Part shown: one piece after another, positions 45,381-53,864 of the stretch | Numbering within the stretch: the stretch's first letter is position 1 | Layout of the letters: each line of letters opens with the position of its first letter | Assembly: GCF_022347785.1 (NCBI RefSeq) | Contig: NZ_JAKRGA010000001.1 | Location: 806,001-870,000 of the forward strand | Source of the DNA: Psychrobium sp. MM17-31 | GTDB taxonomy: Bacteria; Pseudomonadota; Gammaproteobacteria; Enterobacterales; Psychrobiaceae | Reading direction: 5' to 3' | Length of the DNA: 64,000 nt | The notes under the pieces: generated by a model | What the model saw: only the letters and a program-made list of their open reading frames with translations | Told to the model about the DNA's origin: nothing | Database searches by the model: none | Program-made: the position numbers and the translations under genes

Positions 45381-46616
45381 CTGATAGTCCAACGGATTTA
45401 ATACCGATTTTCGCGATATCATTTGCTCAGCTAATAATTTGGCTGAGCCACAAGCCAGGGTCCAGCCTAAGGTGCCATGCCCCGTATTGAGATAGAGATT
45501 TTCAACGGCTGTCGCACCGATGATTGGCGTACCATCAGGCGTCATGGGTCTAAGCCCCGTCCAATATTCGGCATCATCAAGAGTGCCAACATTGGGAAAC
45601 AAGTCACTAACCACTTTATTTAAGGTCGCTACGCGTTTTGGTGGCAATTCCAAATCAAAGCCGCATAGCTGGGCCGTACCTGCTACGCGAATGCGATCAT
45701 CAAATCGCGTTAATGCAACCTTATGCGTTTCATCCATTACCGTTGATTGCGGTGCGAATTTCGCATCACTAATCGGCATGGTTAACGAGTAGCCTTTCAC
45801 AGGATAAACGGGGATTGATAAGCCAAGCGGATTGAGTAATTGCGAAGAATAGCTGCCTAGTGCCACGACTACATTATCCGCTGCTAAAAACTCCTGCGAA
45901 GTATTAACACCAATGACTCTTTTTTGCTGAGTTTCCAACGACGTTACATTGGTATTAAACAAAAACTTAACGCCAATTTGTTTGGCCTGTTGGGTTAGCG
46001 ACTGACAAAATAACTCACAATCACCAGTTTCATCTTGTGGCAACAGCAAACCACCAGCAATATTACATCGCGAATGTTGCAGTGCAGGTTCTTGAGCCAA
46101 ACACTCCGTAGCATCAAGCAATTGATGTTCAATACCACTGGTTTTTAATAAAGCGATATCTTTGGCTAAGGATTCTATTTGGTGCTGCGTTCGTAACAAT
46201 TGCAGCGTTCCCTGCTGACGCCCTTGGTACGCCAGCGGCAATTGCTCACGTAAATCAATTAAGGCTTGCTGACTATAATTAGCGAGCGCCAACATACGAC
46301 CTTTATTGCGCTGATAATTTGCATGCGAACAATTGCGCAATAGCTGCCACATCCAGCCTATTTGCGATAATGAAAATTTAGGATTGATAACTAATGGCGA
46401 ATGCTTTGACAGCATCCACTTTAGCGCCTTTAGCGGTACTCCCGGCGCAGCCCATGGTGAACTATAACCGTAGGAAATTTGACCGGCGTTAGCAAAGCTA
46501 GTTTCCTGCCCAGATTTAGCTTGGCGATCGATGACGGTCACCTCGCAACCCGCCTGCGCTAAATACCACGCACTCGTTAAACCTATTACACCACTACCTA
46601 ATACAACTACTTTCAT
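45366..46616 (-). CDS. D-amino acid dehydrogenase, DadA-like
   Basis: This is a 416-residue FAD oxidoreductase of the DAO family. MKVVVLGSGVIGLTSAWYLA is the Rossmann GxGxxG motif. GQISYGYSSPWAAPGVPLKA and the C-terminal WTGLRPMTPDGTPIIGAT with LNTGHGTLGWTLACGSA match DadA. It oxidises D-amino acids, passing electrons to the respiratory chain. ATG 46616 was chosen, 4 bases after GGAGG; a GTG lies one codon earlier. A divergent LysR gene next to it is a likely regulator. It may act on a different D-amino acid than D-alanine. Confidence 0.9.
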   Translation of the reverse strand: MKVVVLGSGVIGLTSAWYLAQAGCEVTVIDRQAKSGQETSFANAGQISYGYSSPWAAPGVPLKALKWMLSKHSPLVINPKFSLSQIGWMWQLLRNCSHANYQRNKGRMLALANYSQQALIDLREQLPLAYQGRQQGTLQLLRTQHQIESLAKDIALLKTSGIEHQLLDATECLAQEPALQHSRCNIAGGLLLPQDETGDCELFCQSLTQQAKQIGVKFLFNTNVTSLETQQKRVIGVNTSQEFLAADNVVVALGSYSSQLLNPLGLSIPVYPVKGYSLTMPISDAKFAPQSTVMDETHKVALTRFDDRIRVAGTAQLCGFDLELPPKRVATLNKVVSDLFPNVGTLDDAEYWTGLRPMTPDGTPIIGATAVENLYLNTGHGTLGWTLACGSAKLLAEQMISRKSVLNPLDYQLGRY

Positions 46617-46718
46617 CACGCCTCCACCTTAGTGAAGAAATTTTGAAACAAAAACATCGCATCAACAAATCATATAAACTACCATTAGCTTATAGATATT
46701 CTAAAGGCTAGTTCATCC

Positions 46719-47624
46719 ATGAAGATCAATGCCACATTGCTATCACAGCTATTCTTTTTTGAAAAAGCCGCCACCTGCAGTAGTTTCACACAGGCGTCGC
46801 AACGACTTAATGTCACAACTGGTGCGGTAAGCCAGCAAATCAGAAATTTAGAATCGATACTGGGTATTTCCTTGTTTAATCGCCATTCTCGCGGTATTTC
46901 ATTAACTATCCAAGGGACAGAATTGCATCACGTGGTATCAGGCAGTATCAATGATATTGAGCAATGCCTTAGTCGTTTAACACAACAAACTCAACAAGAT
47001 AATGAAATCCATCTTAAGCTAACACCGTCCTTTGCGTTTAAATGGCTAATGCCAAGGTTGCATTCTTTCTACAACCAATACCCCAATATCACGATAACCA
47101 CTTATGCAGATAGCGGCTTAGTTAATTACGATGAACAAGGCTATGATCTTGTTATTGATTATCAAAAAATTCCGTTCGAGCATAACAAGGCGCAACTGAT
47201 CCTCGAAGAGTATTTAATCCCAGTAATGAGCCCAGCGTATTTCGCTCAGCTCAATACAACGACAAAGGAATTTGACGAAAAGACATGGCAGCAGTGCGCG
47301 CTATTACACGACAGCATGGTCTGGCCCAATGCGACTAAAACTCAAGAATGGCAGGAATGGTTTGCTAAACATCAGCTAACTATTCCCACTTCAAATCACT
47401 ATTACTTTAATCGGACAGATATGGCTATGGCGGCAGCAGAAGCTGGTATGGGTGTCGCTTTGGCAAGGCGAGCGTTAATCGCTGACGAGCTCACAGAGCA
47501 GCGTCTAGTCAGTCCTTTTGAAGCGATTAGCGCCGATGCGGGCTACTATTTAATTGAGCATCAAACATCTTCTGCAACGGATAAATTTAAGGCGTGGCTA
47601 TTTATACAACTCAACACATGTTAA
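46719..47624 (+). CDS. LysR-family regulator (GcvA-like)
   Basis: This 301-residue regulator has an N-terminal helix-turn-helix (FFEKAATCSSFTQASQRLNV, then TTGAVSQQIRNLE). The effector-binding domain follows, with SFAFKWLMPRLHSFYNQYPN, a GcvA-type feature. It is divergent from the DadA-like gene, 102 bases away, so control of D-amino acid oxidation is the natural inference. Confidence 0.9.
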   Translation: MKINATLLSQLFFFEKAATCSSFTQASQRLNVTTGAVSQQIRNLESILGISLFNRHSRGISLTIQGTELHHVVSGSINDIEQCLSRLTQQTQQDNEIHLKLTPSFAFKWLMPRLHSFYNQYPNITITTYADSGLVNYDEQGYDLVIDYQKIPFEHNKAQLILEEYLIPVMSPAYFAQLNTTTKEFDEKTWQQCALLHDSMVWPNATKTQEWQEWFAKHQLTIPTSNHYYFNRTDMAMAAAEAGMGVALARRALIADELTEQRLVSPFEAISADAGYYLIEHQTSSATDKFKAWLFIQLNTC

Positions 47625-47711
47625 CGCTTGAATTCAACACAAAGCTTGTTAAGCTAATGACATTATACCCGCACATGCTGAGCAGATTAGAATTATAAAA
47701 AGGAAAGCGAT

Positions 47712-48104
47712 ATGAATTTTGAAAACTTACTCAACAACTTTGACATGGGCGTATGTGTCGATCAATTGCAACGCGAAGCCCTTGTTGATTTAGTGCTGTT
47801 ATTCGTTGAGATCGACGGCGTTGTCGAAGACAAAGAAATGGAATACACCTTCGAGTGGGTTAGCTCACTAAAATGGAAGGGCGAAGTGTCGCCAGTCGAT
47901 TACGTAAAATCAATGAGTATTTCAGCTCGTGACGCTATCGAAACAGATCGCATCGAAGAGTTCATTAGCCATCGTTGTAAACACATTATCGACTCACCAG
48001 CCAAAGCTCTAGCTGTCGAGTTAGCCAAAGGTGTTTCACTGTCAGATGGTCATTTAGATCCTAAAGAAGAAAAAGCAATTAAGTATTTGGAGCAGGTGCT
48101 TTAG
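47712..48104 (+). CDS. TerB-like small acidic protein
   Basis: This 130-residue acidic protein is all-helical in appearance. LLFVEIDGVVEDKEMEYTF and DGHLDPKEEKAIKYLEQVL mark the two ends of a TerB/TerB-like fold, whose acidic residues can bind metal. The link to tellurite is not implied; most TerB-like proteins have unknown roles. AAAGGAAA gives a clear ribosome site. A terminator follows. Confidence 0.72.
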   Translation: MNFENLLNNFDMGVCVDQLQREALVDLVLLFVEIDGVVEDKEMEYTFEWVSSLKWKGEVSPVDYVKSMSISARDAIETDRIEEFISHRCKHIIDSPAKALAVELAKGVSLSDGHLDPKEEKAIKYLEQVL

Positions 48105-48117
48105 TAATAATTGTTAT

Positions 48118-48146
48118 TAAAAAGTCGGCAATTGCCGACTTTTTTA
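48118..48146. terminator. Bidirectional terminator between the TerB-like gene and proA
   Basis: AAAGTCGGCAATTGCCGACTTT is a perfect palindrome (48121-48142) with A and T runs outside it. It serves both convergent genes. Confidence 0.9.
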
Positions 48147-48160
48147 TGCACCAAACGAAT

Positions 48161-49420
48161 TTAACTTCTCGCCAAATAATCCCCAACACCTATCCATTTG
48201 TAGGTTGTTAACTCTTTTAGCCCCATTGGACCACGGGCGTGGAGTTTTTGGGTACTTACTGCAACTTCTGCACCTAAGCCAAATTGGCTGCCATCGGTAA
48301 ATCGCGTGCTGCTATTAACATACACTGCCGCCGAATTTACCTGATTAACAAACTGCTCAGCACAACCAAGTGTGTTGGTTAAAATGCCATCTGAATGCTG
48401 ACTGCTGTGCTCACGGATATGTGAGATAGCCTCATCAATATTATCAACCACTTTCACCGACAGCGTTAATGACAACCACTCGGTATCAAAGTCGCCATCG
48501 TCAATCGGTGCGGTATTGGCATCGCTCTGATTAAGAATGGCAAGTGCGCGTTCATCGGCCTTAAATTTAACCCCATCGGCACCAAGCTTCGCAGCAACTT
48601 TCGGTAACAATTCTTCTGCAATTGGTGCGTGTACTAACAATACATCTAAGGCGTTACAGACACTTGGTCGTTGCACTTTAGCGTTGTGAATAATCGCAAC
48701 TGACTTTTCAATATCACAGCTTTGTTCGGCAAATAGATGACAAATGCCAATACCGCCGGTAATCACGGGAATAGTGCTTTGTTCAACACACAAACGGTGC
48801 AGTCCCATACCGCCGCGTGGAATAATCATATCGACGTATTTATCTAAGGTGAGTAACTCGCTAATTAACGCGCGATCCGTCTCTTCGATATATTGAATGG
48901 AATCACTTGGTAGCTCAGCCAATACTAAGGCTTGCTTGATAATATCAAGCAGCGCCATGTTGCTGTTAATAGTCTCTTTGCCGCCACGTAAAATCGCCGC
49001 ATTACCGGTTTTTAACGCCAGCGCTGCAATATCGATGGTCACATTAGGACGTGCCTCATAAATTACGCCCATCACGCCAATCGGCACGCGACGCTTGGAT
49101 AAACGCAAACCGTTTTCAAGCAATTTAGACTCAGTCTCTTCGCCAACAGGATCATCTAACTGACACAAGCGCAATACATCATCAGCCATAGCGTTTAAGC
49201 GCTCTTCATTAAGCAATAGACGATCGATAAGAGATTCATCTAATCCTGCTTGCTGCGCAGCGACAATATCAATGGTGTTGGCGGCTAAAATCGCGGGTTG
49301 TTTATCTTTGAGTCCTTGCGCTAATAATGTCAGCAGCTTGTTTTTCTGCTCGGTTGATGCCGTCGCTAGCTGATAGCTAGCTTGTTGGGCTTGTTTGCCC
49401 ATAACGCTTAACTTACTCAT
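48161..49420 (-). CDS. proA: Gamma-glutamyl phosphate reductase
   Basis: This 419-residue enzyme reduces gamma-glutamyl phosphate to glutamate semialdehyde with NADPH, the second step of proline synthesis. [20 protein letters not shown], later [12 protein letters not shown], the catalytic-Cys segment [13 protein letters not shown], and [20 protein letters not shown] are conserved. GGGAG precedes the ATG. It follows proB by 24 bases in a proBA operon. Confidence 0.97.
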   Translation of the reverse strand: MSKLSVMGKQAQQASYQLATASTEQKNKLLTLLAQGLKDKQPAILAANTIDIVAAQQAGLDESLIDRLLLNEERLNAMADDVLRLCQLDDPVGEETESKLLENGLRLSKRRVPIGVMGVIYEARPNVTIDIAALALKTGNAAILRGGKETINSNMALLDIIKQALVLAELPSDSIQYIEETDRALISELLTLDKYVDMIIPRGGMGLHRLCVEQSTIPVITGGIGICHLFAEQSCDIEKSVAIIHNAKVQRPSVCNALDVLLVHAPIAEELLPKVAAKLGADGVKFKADERALAILNQSDANTAPIDDGDFDTEWLSLTLSVKVVDNIDEAISHIREHSSQHSDGILTNTLGCAEQFVNQVNSAAVYVNSSTRFTDGSQFGLGAEVAVSTQKLHARGPMGLKELTTYKWIGVGDYLARS

Positions 49421-49444
49421 TGATAACTCCCTACTTCTCTTTTG

Positions 49445-50554
49445 CTATTTAATTACTAAATTATTTCTATGCACTACGACCTTGCCGTAGGCATAACCGA
49501 GAATTTCCTCGATTTTTTGTGAATGCTGACCTTTGATACGCAATAAATCATCGCTGTTATATCGCGTTAAACCACGAGCGATTTCAGCGCCAACTTCATT
49601 GTGTAAAATCACCATATCACCGCGATCAAAGCGCCCTTCAATGGCAACGATTCCTTTGGCCAATAAACTACTACCCTTTTCAATAACCGCCTTACTCGCC
49701 CCTTTATCTAAACGAATACTTCCAACGGGACCTGGGCCGGCAAGTAGCCAGCGCTTGCGACTTTCCAATGGATTTTCTGATGGGTTAAAACGCGTACCTA
49801 TACGCTCGTCATTGCAAATATCGATAATGACATCACTTTGCTGACCGGCGGCGATAATCACTGCCGCGCCGCTGCGTCTTGCAAGTTGTGCTGCTTGCAG
49901 TTTTGTCGCCATGCCACCAGTGCCTAGTGAAGTGCCACTATCACCAGCAATTTTTCGCAGCTCATCGTCAATAACATCGACTTCGCTAATTAATTTAGCA
50001 TCGGAATTAGTGCGTGGATTAGCATCATATAATCCCGCTTGATCGGTGAGTAGTAGCAATAAGTCGGCATCGGCAAGGCCCACCATCAAGGCTGACAAAT
50101 TATCGTTATCGCCAACTTTTATTTCGTTGGTGGCAACGGCATCGTTTTCGTTAATGATAGGAATAATTTTATGTTTAAGCAGCGTTTCCAACATATCACG
50201 CGCATTGAGATAACGCTCGCGATCGTCAAGATCTGCGCGCGTTAGCAGCATTTGCCCAACGTGAAGTCCGTAGATGTTAAACAGATTTTCCCACGTTTGA
50301 ATAAGCTGACTCTGACCGACAGCAGCCAACATTTGTTTGCTCGCCATCGAATCATCGAGGGTTGGATAATTTAATCGCTCGCGTCCAGCGGCAATAGCAC
50401 CAGAGGTACAAAGCACAATTTCACAGCCATTGTTGTGTAAGTGCGCCATTTGACGCACCAACTCCACCATCTGTGCTCTATTTAATCTGTCGCTACCACC
50501 AGTTAGAACACTGGTTCCCAATTTAACAACAATTCGTTGATACTTGATTGTCAC
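49445..50554 (-). CDS. proB: Glutamate 5-kinase
   Basis: This is a 369-residue enzyme that phosphorylates glutamate in the first, feedback-inhibited step of proline synthesis. The kinase domain has [32 protein letters not shown] and [14 protein letters not shown]-terminal PUA domain (about 275-369) includes [15 protein letters not shown]. The start is GTG 50554, in line with other ProB N-termini; the ribosome site is poor. A five-codon ATG frame ends over the GTG (AAGTGA), so translation may be coupled to it. Confidence 0.97.
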   Translation of the reverse strand: MTIKYQRIVVKLGTSVLTGGSDRLNRAQMVELVRQMAHLHNNGCEIVLCTSGAIAAGRERLNYPTLDDSMASKQMLAAVGQSQLIQTWENLFNIYGLHVGQMLLTRADLDDRERYLNARDMLETLLKHKIIPIINENDAVATNEIKVGDNDNLSALMVGLADADLLLLLTDQAGLYDANPRTNSDAKLISEVDVIDDELRKIAGDSGTSLGTGGMATKLQAAQLARRSGAAVIIAAGQQSDVIIDICNDERIGTRFNPSENPLESRKRWLLAGPGPVGSIRLDKGASKAVIEKGSSLLAKGIVAIEGRFDRGDMVILHNEVGAEIARGLTRYNSDDLLRIKGQHSQKIEEILGYAYGKVVVHRNNLVIK

Positions 50555-50683
50555 TTGCTATTCATCGCTAATTTTTGATGATTATTTATACCTTGAAAAA
50601 GGCAAACGCAGCAAGGTTAAAATCCAGCTAAAAACTAATAACACCAAGGATTTGGGAATAACTATCGCTGTATACAATATAAT

Positions 50684-51562
50684 CTATTTAATGGGTAAGT
50701 ATATTTCGAAGGATTGTTGATTCATTACCACCTCAGGAAACATCGTCACCCTTTTAACAAACAACGGTCTGTCGTCGCACTCGGCATTATTATCGATTAG
50801 CCATTCGCCATAAAGATAGTGAATAGCCTGCGCCATTATTTCATTAGTTCCGACACATTTAAGGCGGGCGCATTTGCCACCATCGATAACTGCATTTTCC
50901 ACGCCTACATCGTTATCACTAATTGGCTCTTTTACGCTGCAAGCAATATCAAAACGATAATCACTCGCGGCGACGTTATTTGGATCGTCATATAAAATAT
51001 TAAAAGTATCGGTTTGTTGTGGTGATAAGTTTCCTTGCGCGCGGCGCCACTCGATAAAGCGTGCAACAGTTTTCATCACTAGCGCAGGTTCACCAACATG
51101 CGAAAGACGCGCGATATTCGTTGTAGGGAAGTCGATAATCTCAACTTGTTGTTCCGCTGTCGTAAAGTCCATTCTTAATAACCTTGTGTTGTGATCCGAA
51201 AGATTAAGACTGCTGTGATGCAGCTTTTCCCACGGTGTCATTTGTCTAAATTGAAGCGGACTCTGCCCCATAGTTCTCTTAAAGGCTCTACTAAAAGCCT
51301 CATGGCTTTGAAACTGACTATTAAAAGCAATATCGCAAATGCTATGAGCGCGAAAAGCCAGCTCAAAGGCGCTGCGCTCTAGTCTAATTTGCTGTAGATA
51401 CTGAATGGGAGAAAGACCAAACATCGCACTGAACTGACGCTGAAAATGGTACTTAGAAAAGTGTGCCACCTCGGCTAAGTCGTCTAATGATACAGATTCA
51501 TCAAGATGCTGATGAATATAGTGGATAACTTTGCGAAAACGTTCTTTATAGCGATGCTGCAT
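50684..51562 (-). CDS. AraC-family regulator with GyrI-like effector domain
   Basis: This 292-residue protein has a double helix-turn-helix at its N-terminus (about 8-105; LDDLAEVAHFSKYHFQRQFS, ALSICDIAF-type second motif). A GyrI-like small-molecule domain (about 135-292) follows. This order, like Rob/SoxS relatives with an SbmC-like fold, is found in multidrug sensors. It probably controls a stress or efflux response. Nothing next to it suggests the target. Confidence 0.88.
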   Translation of the reverse strand: MQHRYKERFRKVIHYIHQHLDESVSLDDLAEVAHFSKYHFQRQFSAMFGLSPIQYLQQIRLERSAFELAFRAHSICDIAFNSQFQSHEAFSRAFKRTMGQSPLQFRQMTPWEKLHHSSLNLSDHNTRLLRMDFTTAEQQVEIIDFPTTNIARLSHVGEPALVMKTVARFIEWRRAQGNLSPQQTDTFNILYDDPNNVAASDYRFDIACSVKEPISDNDVGVENAVIDGGKCARLKCVGTNEIMAQAIHYLYGEWLIDNNAECDDRPLFVKRVTMFPEVVMNQQSFEIYLPIK

Positions 51563-51692
51563 TATTTTCTAATTAACCTTAAATTTACGGAGTTGTTCAA
51601 TGCACAGCAAAGGTTATAGGATTAACGTCATTCAAGCTTGATTGAAATTGCTAGGCATCAGTTAGAAACGGTAGACCTATTTTTAAATCTCT

Positions 51693-51728
51693 AAGCAGTT
51701 CTAGATTTATAAGCAGTTCTACATTTAT
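51693..51728 (+). repeat. Two tandem 18-bp repeats upstream of a lipoprotein gene
   Basis: AAGCAGTTCTAGATTTAT (51693-51710) is followed directly by AAGCAGTTCTACATTTAT (51711-51728), which differs at one base. A truncated third copy (AAGCA) starts at 51730, one base later. The repeats lie about 60 bases before the lipoprotein start, close to a -10-like TATGCT. Confidence 0.6.
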
Positions 51729-51789
51729 AAGCATAAGTCACAAAAAATTGTGCTATGCTCCCTTAGCATTTTCGATTAAGGGATTAACA

Positions 51790-52959
51790 ATGATGCCAAA
51801 AAATCTATCTCGACTGCTGCTTCTGTCAGCGATAATAGCATTAGCCACTGGTTGTGCATCAACAACTAAGACAGAATTAGCAGCTTACGATAAGCATGTT
51901 GATTATCAAATGCCTGCAGTGTCGATTTATCACACCAAACTTTCACCCAAACTCAAAAGTAAATGTCAGACTTTCGCTGATGAATCCGTGTTAAATCATT
52001 GTCGTATAAACAAGGTATCGACACGACAGTACAGCAAACAATTTAAAGACACTAACTTGTTTGAAGACGTCCATTTTGCCAACGACAATATTGAGTATTC
52101 TATCGCAATAGCAACGGCAAGTATGGATTCAGAAACCGCTGGTGAGATATCGCGAGCGGCGTTATCTGGCGCCAGCTTAATGCTCATTCCGATGAAAAAC
52201 TCGATGGACGTTGACGCCGAGGTTTCTGTCTATTGGCGTAATTTCAAAATCAAACAATACGATTACAAGCTTCCTTACATCAGTAGTATATCGCTATTTA
52301 GCGATAAAGAAGACGCCGATATCGAATTCGCGCAGAGTTTGGTTTCTAATGTGCTCAAAGACTTGCAAACAGATCAAACACTCTCAACCCGTTTTTTAAC
52401 TAAAACCCTTAAAGCCAGTAATTATGAGCAAGACTTAGTGGTGCCAGCTAAGATCGCTAACTTCGACAACATGGGACAATACATCTATAACGATCCCCTA
52501 TTAGGTAGCTCAACTACTTATGCCGCCGACGGTTTTCACAATGATCGCATCGACCTTTATGTTTATCCCACCCGCAAAGTAGATATAAGCGATGAATCTG
52601 CGCTACTTGCCGAAGAATCGAAGAACATCGAAAATGAATTTAATAGTGTCGCTAAGCAACTCGAATGGACAGACATAAAATTTTCTCAGCCTAAAACCCT
52701 AACAGTGCAGCACGAAAATCAACAAATAAACGGTGTTTATTTCGAAGGTGAATATCTGCAAAAGTTGGGAGAAAAGAGTTTTACCTCGGTCTATCTATTT
52801 AAATTAAAAGATAAATTTGTTAAATTCCGCGCCTCTTTCCCCGAACGCTTTATAACCCAACCCATCAGCGAAGTGTTCACACAAATTCGCGTTCCCGATG
52901 AATCAGTCTTTATGAAAGAGTTAAGAGCGCAGGGTAGAAAGCAACATGAATCTAAGTAA
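51790..52959 (+). CDS. Hypothetical lipoprotein
   Basis: This is a 389-residue lipoprotein: MMPKNLSRLLLLSAIIALAT then GC gives the lipobox. ATG 51790 has AAGGGA 6 bases upstream, so the longer frame from 51748 was rejected. The body is mixed alpha/beta with no known motif. Residues about 113-145 include SMDSETAGEISRAALSGASL, a hydrophobic stretch. It lies 5 bases before the TonB-domain lipoprotein gene, with which it is probably co-expressed. Confidence 0.72.
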   Translation: MMPKNLSRLLLLSAIIALATGCASTTKTELAAYDKHVDYQMPAVSIYHTKLSPKLKSKCQTFADESVLNHCRINKVSTRQYSKQFKDTNLFEDVHFANDNIEYSIAIATASMDSETAGEISRAALSGASLMLIPMKNSMDVDAEVSVYWRNFKIKQYDYKLPYISSISLFSDKEDADIEFAQSLVSNVLKDLQTDQTLSTRFLTKTLKASNYEQDLVVPAKIANFDNMGQYIYNDPLLGSSTTYAADGFHNDRIDLYVYPTRKVDISDESALLAEESKNIENEFNSVAKQLEWTDIKFSQPKTLTVQHENQQINGVYFEGEYLQKLGEKSFTSVYLFKLKDKFVKFRASFPERFITQPISEVFTQIRVPDESVFMKELRAQGRKQHESK

Positions 52960-52964
52960 ATCAG

Positions 52965-53750
52965 ATGCTAAGACTAATTATTCTATTGTTTACACTTGGT
53001 CTGATTAGCTGCCAATCAACCACAACGAGAATCACACCTTCTCTAGACAAATTAAGCGAGGTTGTTGGTCGTGAGATTGCGAAGGCTTATGACATATTTG
53101 AACAAGGTTCCCCCAAAGAAGCCATTAATTATGTGAAGAATATTCAGCCACAAAAAAGGTATGATAAAGCTTATTTAAATCTATTGATTGGTAAATTGCT
53201 CCTCACTCAATCAGCATTAGAAAATGCTATCCCATATTTAGAAAAATCATTCGATGCGCGAATACTCGAACACAGTTTGCACCAAGTTTTAATTAAAGAC
53301 CTCACAAAACTCCACCTATATTTAGGACACGAGAAAAAAGCAGATATTTACGCCAAACATTATCAAGATTTTAATGGAAAATCGTTCAATGAAATTAAAC
53401 GTGAACTATCCAAGCTTTCTAGAAAAGAAGTTCTACAGAAATTAACATCAAAAAATCAAGTCAGTAATTTTCTGTTCAGAGGTAATAATAGAACGGTCAT
53501 AAAAAGAGTTAGCCCTAAACTACCCCATAGAGTTCATACTTGGGCAGGACCAATCGAAGGGTATGTTGTCATCCAGTTCGATATTTCATCAAAGGGAATT
53601 CCTTTTAATCTACAAGTGATTAAATCATTCCCCACTCAAATATATGACAAAGCAGCTCTAGAAGCGATCGGGCAATGGCGTTACGTTGTTGGCAACTTGG
53701 AAAAAGGCCAAACTATACGTTTAGATTTTACGTTTGAAAAATCAAAATAA
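52965..53750 (+). CDS. Lipoprotein with TPR-like region and TonB C-terminal-like domain
   Basis: This is a 261-residue lipoprotein (MLRLIILLFTLGLISC). The middle (about 40-130) reads as helical TPR-like repeats (AYLNLLIGKLLLTQSALENA). The end is TonB-C-like: IEGYVVIQFDISSKGIPFNL, then QVIKSFPTQIYDKAALEAIG and QWRY. TonB-like C-domains of this kind occur in many Alteromonadales proteins not tied to active transport. The role is unknown. It belongs with the lipoprotein gene just upstream. Confidence 0.78.
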   Translation: MLRLIILLFTLGLISCQSTTTRITPSLDKLSEVVGREIAKAYDIFEQGSPKEAINYVKNIQPQKRYDKAYLNLLIGKLLLTQSALENAIPYLEKSFDARILEHSLHQVLIKDLTKLHLYLGHEKKADIYAKHYQDFNGKSFNEIKRELSKLSRKEVLQKLTSKNQVSNFLFRGNNRTVIKRVSPKLPHRVHTWAGPIEGYVVIQFDISSKGIPFNLQVIKSFPTQIYDKAALEAIGQWRYVVGNLEKGQTIRLDFTFEKSK

Positions 53751-53821
53751 ATCTTTTAAATACTGAAAAATTTATCTCAAATACACGTTAATATAAAAAA
53801 CAACTTAACAAAATAGGGAGA

Positions 53822-53846
53822 TGCCCAAGCCGCATATGACTTGGGC
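53822..53846. terminator. Hairpin between convergent genes, possible terminator
   Basis: GCCCAAG (53823-53829) pairs with CTTGGGC (53840-53846). It lies between the TonB-like gene and the convergent OsmC-YcaO gene. The T tract is poor on both sides. Confidence 0.4.
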
Positions 53847-53864
53847 TAGAAACGTCGATAATTA

